Positions 58,634-64,000 of a DNA stretch of 64,000 bases are shown in pieces. The notes under the pieces were generated by a model. The model ran no database searches, was not told where the DNA came from, and saw only the letters and a program-made list of their open reading frames with translations. The DNA lies in the NCBI RefSeq assembly GCF_025370755.1, contig NZ_JAMXFC010000027.1, positions 23,600 to 87,599 of the forward strand, written 5' to 3'. The position numbers were made by a program, and so were the translations under genes. Each line of letters starts with the position of its first letter. Positions within the stretch are counted from its first letter, which is position 1. Source of the DNA: Laspinema sp. D2d (GTDB lineage: Bacteria > Cyanobacteriota > Cyanobacteriia > Cyanobacteriales > Laspinemataceae).

Positions 58634-60922
58634 ATGTTTAACTCGTCAGGGATTCGGCATCTGTCCCTTATTCCCATCTGGCGCAGGATCCGACAGCAAA
58701 TCGAGTCAAGCAAACCTCCGACTCCAGAGGACTCGTTGATCCTGCGGGTGCTGGTGCAGGCCCTTGTAGTCGTCGGGATTATTGCAACGGATGTGGCGGC
58801 AGGGACGACGATGAGCCTTTGGGCAGTCCCCTTGAGCATTCTGGGAGCCACCTGGAGTTGGTATCGCCGCCGCGATCGCAATATTGCCCTTAAATTTTTG
58901 CTTGCAATTGGGATGCTTGTGTCCCTCGGTGCGTTTTTTGGGCGCTTAATTGAGGCACTCAACGATACCCGTGTGGTTCTGGCTGAACTCTTGATTCAAG
59001 TTCAGATTCTCCATAGTTTTGACCTCCCCCGGCGCTCAGATTTGGGCTATTCGATGGTCATCGGATTGATCCTGTTGGGGGTAGCGGGAACCGTTAGCCA
59101 AACTTTAGCCTTTGCCCCGTTATTATTAATCTTTTTGGCGATCGCCTTGCCGACGTTGGTCTTGGATTATCGATCGCGCCTGGGACTGAAACCGGAGAAA
59201 CGTCCCACTGGACCCCGGAAAAAAAAGAAAATCGACTATTCCCAACTGAGTTTTTACGGTCTCCTGTTTGCGCTGGTTCTGGCGATTGGACTGGTCATTT
59301 TTGCCGTCATGCCGCGCTTTCCTGGCTATCAATTACAGACCTTTCCCGTGAGTTCTCCCATTGAAATTCCCGGAGATTTAGATGGCCGTCAAATTGTCAA
59401 TCCGGGCTATGGCAACGGCGAAGGAGACGGGACTGGGGGAGATGGCACCGATGGGCCCGGAGAGATTGATGAGACTTTTTATTATGGCTTCAATAACCGG
59501 ATGAACCAAAATCTCCGGGGCGAAATGAAACCCAAAGTCGTGATGCGGGTGCGATCGCAAACTGAGGGATTTTGGCGCGTCTTGGCGTTTGACCGCTATA
59601 CCGGCAAAGGCTGGGAAATCGGTCGCAATGAAGAGGCAACCACCCTGCGCCGTCCCAGTTGGTCCTATCAATTTCAGGTTCCCATCGACCGGACCCGACT
59701 CGGGAGAACTGAGGAGATCGTTCAAAGTTATACGGCAGTTTCAGATTTACCGAATATTATTCCGGCCCTGTATGAGCCGAAAGCACTTTATTTTCCCACG
59801 GAACAGGTGACGTTCGATACGGAAGGCAGTCTGCGATCGCCCTTGGGTTTGGTGGAAGGACTAACTTACACCGTGATTTCAGAAGTTCCGTACCGCGATC
59901 GCACTGCCCTTTCTCAAGCCCCCACAACCTATTCTAAGGCGATTCGCAATTATTACTTGCAAGTCCCTCCAGAAATCAGCGATCGCGTGCGCCAACATAC
60001 GGAGAAAATTTTAGCAGGCGCACCCAATCCTTTACCCTCCCCCTACGAAAAAGCCCTCTACCTGGCTCAATATCTCAAACAAAACTACAGCATTCCCAAC
60101 GACCCCTTTGGTCTGCCTTTTTTAGGACCCGAGGATGATTTGGTTGAGACGTTTCTGTTCCAGCAACAGGGAGGCTATCCGGACCACTTTTCCACTGTCT
60201 ATACCGTGATGTTGCGTTCCATTGGAATTCCCTCCCGGTTAGTCGTAGGGTTTGCACCGGGAGAGTTTAATCCCTTTACCGGACTTTATGTGGTTCGCAA
60301 TACCGATGCCTATGCCATGACGGAGGTATATTTTCCCGAACATGGGTGGTTTGCCTTTGATCCAATTCCCGGGCATGAAATTATTCCCCCATCCATTCAA
60401 GAATATCAGCCCTTTAGCGTGTTGCGGATGTTGTGGCGGTGGGTTGCCGGGTGGCTGCCTTCTCCGGTGACGGGATTTTTGCAAGCCGTATTTTCTATTC
60501 TCGGCGGTTGGCTGGTGGGTAGCGTTGTCTGGCTATTGCGACTATTCACTGGAGGCTGGGTGGGCCTATTTGCCGGGGCAATCTTACTGACGGGTTTAGC
60601 ATTTCTAGCCTGGTTAGCTTGGAACGGTTTCCGACAGTGGCGTTATCGTCGGTTCTTAGCAAAAATGCCCCCAGTGGCACGACTGTATCAGCAAATGCTG
60701 GATACGTTAGGACAGCAAGGATATCGCAAACATCCGGCACAAACTCCATTCGAGTATGCGAGAGAGTTGCACCAACATCAACCCCAAACTGACGCATCTG
60801 CAGTCGATGAAATTTCTCACGCTTATGTGAGTTGGCGGTATGGCGGCAGTGAACCAAATCTTCCTCTTCTTCAGCAACGCTTGGAAGAGTTGAAAAAGCG
60901 ATCGCAACTTCGGCGAAAGTAG
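58634..60922 (+). CDS. transglutaminase-fold membrane protein, catalytic residues lost
   Basis: A 762-residue membrane protein. About six helices in residues 35-235 (DUF3488/TgpA-like) are followed by a periplasmic region with a transglutaminase-like core (about 450-580), one or two helices (about 605-660) and a DUF4129-like cytoplasmic tail (QTPFEYARELHQH). The expected Cys-His-Asp triad is not intact. The GYCxxFA motif reads GGYPDHFSTVY, with Pro516 at the Cys position. The DAHAW motif reads DAYAMTEVYF, with Tyr560 at the His position. Only Asp576 (FDPIP) remains. It therefore cannot be a cysteine transglutaminase or protease and is a pseudoenzyme. I recall the same change in other cyanobacteria. 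Confidence 0.88.
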   Translation: MFNSSGIRHLSLIPIWRRIRQQIESSKPPTPEDSLILRVLVQALVVVGIIATDVAAGTTMSLWAVPLSILGATWSWYRRRDRNIALKFLLAIGMLVSLGAFFGRLIEALNDTRVVLAELLIQVQILHSFDLPRRSDLGYSMVIGLILLGVAGTVSQTLAFAPLLLIFLAIALPTLVLDYRSRLGLKPEKRPTGPRKKKKIDYSQLSFYGLLFALVLAIGLVIFAVMPRFPGYQLQTFPVSSPIEIPGDLDGRQIVNPGYGNGEGDGTGGDGTDGPGEIDETFYYGFNNRMNQNLRGEMKPKVVMRVRSQTEGFWRVLAFDRYTGKGWEIGRNEEATTLRRPSWSYQFQVPIDRTRLGRTEEIVQSYTAVSDLPNIIPALYEPKALYFPTEQVTFDTEGSLRSPLGLVEGLTYTVISEVPYRDRTALSQAPTTYSKAIRNYYLQVPPEISDRVRQHTEKILAGAPNPLPSPYEKALYLAQYLKQNYSIPNDPFGLPFLGPEDDLVETFLFQQQGGYPDHFSTVYTVMLRSIGIPSRLVVGFAPGEFNPFTGLYVVRNTDAYAMTEVYFPEHGWFAFDPIPGHEIIPPSIQEYQPFSVLRMLWRWVAGWLPSPVTGFLQAVFSILGGWLVGSVVWLLRLFTGGWVGLFAGAILLTGLAFLAWLAWNGFRQWRYRRFLAKMPPVARLYQQMLDTLGQQGYRKHPAQTPFEYARELHQHQPQTDASAVDEISHAYVSWRYGGSEPNLPLLQQRLEELKKRSQLRRK

Positions 60923-60967
60923 GACGGATTAGGTTGAGATCCGTGAGGACAAAAACCCGGATTTTGT

Positions 60968-61345
60968 TTAACAATAAACCGTGACGTCCTCACCACATTC
61001 ATCCGCTAAATAGCATAATGCTCGAAAGCGCAGCCCTACAAACTGCTCATAAAAGGGGTTAAGTTTACACAGGGGCGGAATGTGAAATAAGACGCGACCA
61101 CAGACTTTGATATCCCGTTCAAATGGACATTGGGCGGGAATCAATTTGCACAAGCTATGGGCCATTTGGCGATCGCGAACTTCTAGGCGATCGAGCCACT
61201 GTTTGAGTGGGCCTAATGGCTGGAAAAATTGCCAGTGTGGAGGCATGGGAACCTTAGATTGATCGCTTTGTTGGGTCGCTTTGTTAGAAAGCTCTATCCA
61301 AGTGATGCGAATTAGATGCTGTATGGTATAATCTAATACATTCAT
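60968..61345 (-). CDS. Mo-dependent nitrogenase C-terminal-domain protein
   Basis: 125 residues from the ATG at 61345, which has GAGG 7-8 bases upstream (the frame extends further to 61435). It belongs to the Mo-nitro_C family, named after a C-terminal extension found with molybdenum nitrogenase. The family block is visible: LKQWLDRLEVRDRQMAHSLCKLIPAQCPFERD and CKLNPFYEQFVGLRFRALCYLADECG. In cyanobacteria small standalone members are common regardless of nitrogen fixation. No nif gene is in the window, so a nitrogenase role should not be assumed. Five conserved cysteines are present. Confidence 0.87.
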   Translation of the reverse strand: MNVLDYTIQHLIRITWIELSNKATQQSDQSKVPMPPHWQFFQPLGPLKQWLDRLEVRDRQMAHSLCKLIPAQCPFERDIKVCGRVLFHIPPLCKLNPFYEQFVGLRFRALCYLADECGEDVTVYC

Positions 61346-62258
61346 CTGGTTTCCTCTGTTGTTACGAGCGGGTGCTAAGTCAGCACTTGCATGGACATTA
61401 CAGCCTCTTATGGGGTCAACCCGGATGGCTCTCAATCTATTGACTGATCCGCAAGAGGTTTAGGTTTCCCAAGCGGACGGTCGAATGCAGACTTTAGGTT
61501 CTATTCTTTAAATCTTCTCCAGTTTCTGTGAAAATGGAATGGACTCCTATCACCCGAATGAATAATCCCTATCACCCTTGGGTTGCGATCGCGATCGCTC
61601 TAATTTAAGCTTTTTTGCTCTAGGCTAACTTCCTGGGCTAGTCTAAATCGGGAATAAGCCCTAAAAACTGAATCTCTCTCAAGTCCCAAAGTGCTTATTT
61701 TTAGCATAAAATTTTGAAATTGCCCTAAGTTTGACTCAAGCATACGGGACCCTATACAGGAAGTCTTCCGGAATTGAATGCTCGATCAAGCAGGGAAGGA
61801 GCAAATTTAGCCAATTGGGTCACAAGAATTGAAAAGCGTTCTATAGAACAACAATTTAAACCCCTTATTGTCTCTATCCTTTAATTTTGACAAAAAAATA
61901 CTTTGTTTTTTGATGACTCTCTCTAACAAGAGTGGTAAATGGAGGTAAGCTATCTTGATTTAATTCAAAACATAGCCTGATATTTATGAAATTTACAGAC
62001 TGTCATTCGACCTAAAATAACAACCCTTTGAAACAATCAGGATGAAAGATATCCGGATAGAGAGGAATAGCCGACAACCTTTATAAAATCCCCCCTAAGA
62101 ATGATGAAAAAATTCACGGAAGGCTGGGAAAATAAAACCTAGAGTTCTGGCACTATTTGCCAGTCAGCCCAAAGCCCTGTGATGCCTTTAGGGGCTGATT
62201 AGATTTCTCAAAAAAGTCCCAATCAAGGCATCGGTTTATTAACCTTAAGACAAACTTT
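61346..62258. other. intergenic region, no gene seen
   Basis: About 910 bases of non-coding sequence with a double HIP1 site near 61588. It must contain the promoters of the two divergent flanking genes. I see no RNA gene signature. Confidence 0.5.
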
Positions 62259-62726
62259 ATGAAAACGGTTAACTTGTCGATTTTACGAACAGTGGGAGTT
62301 TTTGCAGTCGGGGGGCTTTTAGTTGGGTTCATGCCTCTTGCTACACCGGGTCCCAAAAATGTGATGAATCCAGGAGACTCAATCCAGTCACAAGCTGGAA
62401 AATTAACGGGTTATGTAGAGATCCTATTTACGGAACCCGGAGACCCCTGCATTCAGAGTCAAGAAAGATATCTCCATCCCGGGACGAAAGTGTTCATTCA
62501 AAATAGCGATCGCCAGTCCATCGCTACGGGAGTGTTAGGCGTAGGGACCCCACAACCTCTACAAGCTGGTTTTTCTAAAATGACCTGTAAGTTTCCTCTG
62601 GTGGTAGAAAATATACCCGAGCTTCAGAACTATATTATTAAGTTAGAAGGTGGGGAAGAATTTCCTTATTCTCGTAAGCAGTTTGAGCAAAAAAACTGGC
62701 AGGTAGAATTAACTCTGTTTAGATAA
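62259..62726 (+). CDS. putative secreted protein, unknown
   Basis: A 155-residue protein with an N-terminal hydrophobic helix (about 7-28, LRTVGVFAVGGLLVGFMPLA) that could be a signal peptide or anchor. The remainder is probably beta-rich and has two cysteines (GDPCIQSQ, KMTCKFP) that may form a disulphide. No domain recognised. A possible hairpin (CCGGtaaattttCCGG) lies just after the stop, followed by a 44-bp perfect palindrome. Confidence 0.65.
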   Translation: MKTVNLSILRTVGVFAVGGLLVGFMPLATPGPKNVMNPGDSIQSQAGKLTGYVEILFTEPGDPCIQSQERYLHPGTKVFIQNSDRQSIATGVLGVGTPQPLQAGFSKMTCKFPLVVENIPELQNYIIKLEGGEEFPYSRKQFEQKNWQVELTLFR

Positions 62727-62765
62727 AAATGGGTCATATGTCCGGTAAATTTTCCGGGTTTTGTC

Positions 62766-62809
62766 TATCCCTGGGAGATTGCGATCGCGATCGCAATCTC
62801 CCAGGGATA
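62766..62809. repeat. 44-bp perfect palindrome with overlapping HIP1
   Basis: A fully self-complementary 44-base sequence with no spacer. The arms read TATCCCTGGGAGATTGCGAT-CG and complement. The centre holds two overlapping GCGATCGC (HIP1) sites. It lies 40 bases after the small secreted gene and may act as a terminator hairpin. Confidence 0.93.
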
Positions 62810-62908
62810 ATCTTCACATTCGGGTTAGACGACGATCGCCTTTGAGAGCAACAAATAGATTTATAGTAAGAACAGATATCCGAATTGATCCTCGAAGGTA
62901 AAATCAGC

Positions 62909-63094
62909 ATGAACCCAGAAGATTCACCCAAAGTTGATAACCCAGACGATAAATCCTCTTCTCCTAGGTATCCGGAATCAAACTTAGGGCCAGACGAGTC
63001 AGAATCAGTGGAAGAACTGAATGCCATTGCTAAAGCGCTGATGGTCAATCTCCTGTGGTCTCAGGTGGGGCTAATGGATGAAAAAAATCCGTAA
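62909..63094 (+). CDS. small acidic protein, unknown
   Basis: 61 residues from the ATG at 62909, with AAGG about 10 bases upstream. The first 35 residues are acidic and Ser/Pro-rich (MNPEDSPKVDNPDD); the rest forms a helix (VEELNAIAKALMVNLLWSQVGL). Not recognised. It overlaps by 17 bases a second tiny frame, and both precede a strong terminator, which supports a short two-gene transcript. Confidence 0.55.
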   Translation: MNPEDSPKVDNPDDKSSSPRYPESNLGPDESESVEELNAIAKALMVNLLWSQVGLMDEKNP

Positions 63095-63200
63095 GTTTTT
63101 ATTTACTCAAGAAAAATTCACGGCATCAATGCAGGAGGATTTAAAAGCCTGGGAATTTCAGTTCGATATTGGTAAAAGGCTGAATTTATCCAGAACTTAG
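63078..63200 (+). CDS. 40-residue basic protein, unknown
   Basis: ATG at 63078, stop at 63198-63200. The product begins MKKIRKFLFTQEKF and ends GKRLNLSRT; it is basic, with alternating aromatic residues. An AGGTGGGG sequence about 8 bases upstream could be a ribosome binding site, and the terminator stem starts 12 bases after the stop. Overlapping the previous gene by 17 bases suggests translational coupling. It is too short to identify. Confidence 0.5.
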   Translation: MKKIRKFLFTQEKFTASMQEDLKAWEFQFDIGKRLNLSRT

Positions 63201-63211
63201 AGTTTGTAAAA

Positions 63212-63249
63212 ACGCGATTAACAAATTTCGTTAATCGCGTCTTTTTTTT
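63212..63249 (+). terminator. rho-independent terminator
   Basis: Perfect 11-bp stem ACGCGATTAAC/GTTAATCGCGT with a 7-base loop and a run of eight T (63242-63249). Confidence 0.92.
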
Positions 63250-63309
63250 AGAGAGTCCATCAAAATTAGGGCAACCGATGGATAGACTTTCTTCCAACCG
63301 TCACTTATT

Positions 63310-64000
63310 TAGGGTTTGCTGAAAAAGTTATAAAAAGCAGGGGGTGGCAAATGAACAAGAGGCTCCTCTGACTGTACCAATAAACATGGCTTTACTTCGA
63401 TTCTTTAATTCATAGCTAAAATTAATGCTTCGGCATAAAATTATAATATTTTGGAAAAATTGACACAAAAAAAGACAGTAAAACTGCCTGAGCAGTTTGA
63501 CCAGATTGAGGACTAAAAACGTAAGATTAATGGAGGTTTCCGAAGTCTTAGATAGTTTAGACATGACTCGATTCAGACTGAATCTTCTTTTACCCTGTCC
63601 AAATTTCCCTTCAATTTCGTTGCGAATACGCTCGTCTTCTTGCGCTTGTTTTTTATCTTGAAGGCTGACTTAGGTTCGCGGTCTCCCTAATGGAGGACCA
63701 CTCAGCCTAATTTCTTTTTCTTTACACCAAGCTCGATTGACTCGGGTGCGATAAATTTTATCAGCGTGAACCGATTCCGGGTAAAATCCCGTCAATTCTT
63801 TGTACGCCTCTACTTGACTAATAAAATCTCCACTTTCATTATAATTTTCCCAACTAATTTTTTCGAGCAATACATATCCTTCTACACAACTGACTGATAA
63901 TTTGGCCCCGAATTCCGTAGGACTTCCTGATTTACCTCGGACGATTGGACGGACATGAGGTTGTGTTAAACTGACAATCCGATGGTCGATTCTTTTTTGA
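63310..64000. mobile_element. insertion sequence, partial at window edge
   Basis: The left end is probably near 63310, where AGGGTTTGCTGAAAAAGT resembles the terminal repeats of IS5/IS1182-type elements. The transposase reads on the minus strand and its 5' part and the other IS end lie beyond the window. Confidence 0.7.
63328..64000 (-). pseudogene. IS5/IS1182-type transposase, in-frame stop
   Basis: Reading one frame from the window edge gives IVRGKSGSPTEFGAKLSVS, then ELTGFYPESVHADKIYRTRVNRAWC and RLSGPPLGRPRT, the central DDE transposase region. After an in-frame TAA at 63670-63672 the same frame continues with QEDERIRNEIEGKFGQGKRRFSLNRV and INLTFLVLNLVKLLRQF, the family's C-terminal block. 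A single nonsense codon splits an otherwise continuous gene, so it is a pseudogene or a decayed copy. The catalytic Glu region (ERIRNEIEGKFG) lies after the stop. Confidence 0.85.

Noticed and set aside
60968..61345. Evidence for nitrogen fixation from the Mo-nitro_C protein
   Set aside because: Standalone proteins of this family are common in cyanobacteria and no nif gene is present in the window.

Overview
The window reads as chromosome from a filamentous, probably non-heterocystous cyanobacterium of the Oscillatoriales type. The palindrome GCGATCGC (HIP1) is scattered throughout. Cyanobacteria-specific genes are present: a panC-cmk fusion, ferredoxin-type glutamate synthase, solanesyl diphosphate synthase, an RNase E ending in RRRRRRSSAAEG, and hetZ followed by an unsplit patU. 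There are no rRNA genes, no CRISPR arrays and no tRNA I could defend.

Layout. 0.4-5.4 kb: two tandem DUF1997 paralogues, pheA, a Yfr1-like small RNA candidate on the minus strand, a membrane protein and a Lon-substrate-binding-domain protein. 5.6-11.6 kb: the str operon on the minus strand (rpsL, rpsG, fusA, tuf, rpsJ), with unusually long spacers and short tandem repeats in them. 11.8-18.6 kb: an IscA-type protein, a phosphomannose-isomerase-like cupin and the large Fd-GOGAT gene. 18.6-24.8 kb: a signalling cluster with a CheY-PAS-GAF adenylate cyclase, a lone receiver protein, and a hybrid histidine kinase that joins an ETR1-type ethylene-binding domain to two GAF domains, the second resembling a bilin-binding GAF. 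25.2-30.3 kb: two neighbouring AAA-like (AAA_35) ATPases, one with an N-terminal helix-turn-helix and one with 14 WD40 repeats. 30.4-36.3 kb: polysaccharide deacetylase, panC-cmk, a MITE-like element, an RlpA lipoprotein and purM. 36.4-39.0 kb: a 69-residue amphipathic protein divergent from a NACHT ATPase, with nested palindromes and three 10-bp direct repeats between them. 39.0-45.5 kb: rnhB, rne with a leader of up to 1 kb, and a fused radical SAM/DUF2344 protein. 46-53 kb: STAS protein, dapL, amidase, murI and small conserved genes. 54-61 kb: sds, hetZ-patU, a transglutaminase-fold membrane protein that has lost its catalytic Cys and His, and a Mo-nitrogenase C-terminal-domain protein. 62-64 kb: a secreted small protein, a 44-bp perfect palindrome, a two-gene unit of tiny ORFs, and an IS transposase pseudogene cut off by the window edge.

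Most of the window is ordinary core genome. The points most worth a second look are: (1) the ethylene/GAF hybrid kinase with its receiver and adenylate cyclase; (2) the NACHT gene with its small divergent partner and dense operator-like region; (3) the paired AAA_35/WD40 genes; (4) the pseudo-transglutaminase; (5) intact hetZ-patU; and (6) several repeat elements invading gene boundaries, including a 9-bp minisatellite that encodes the C-terminus of the cyclase. Identifications are from reading the sequence and from memory of the families; no database search was run.
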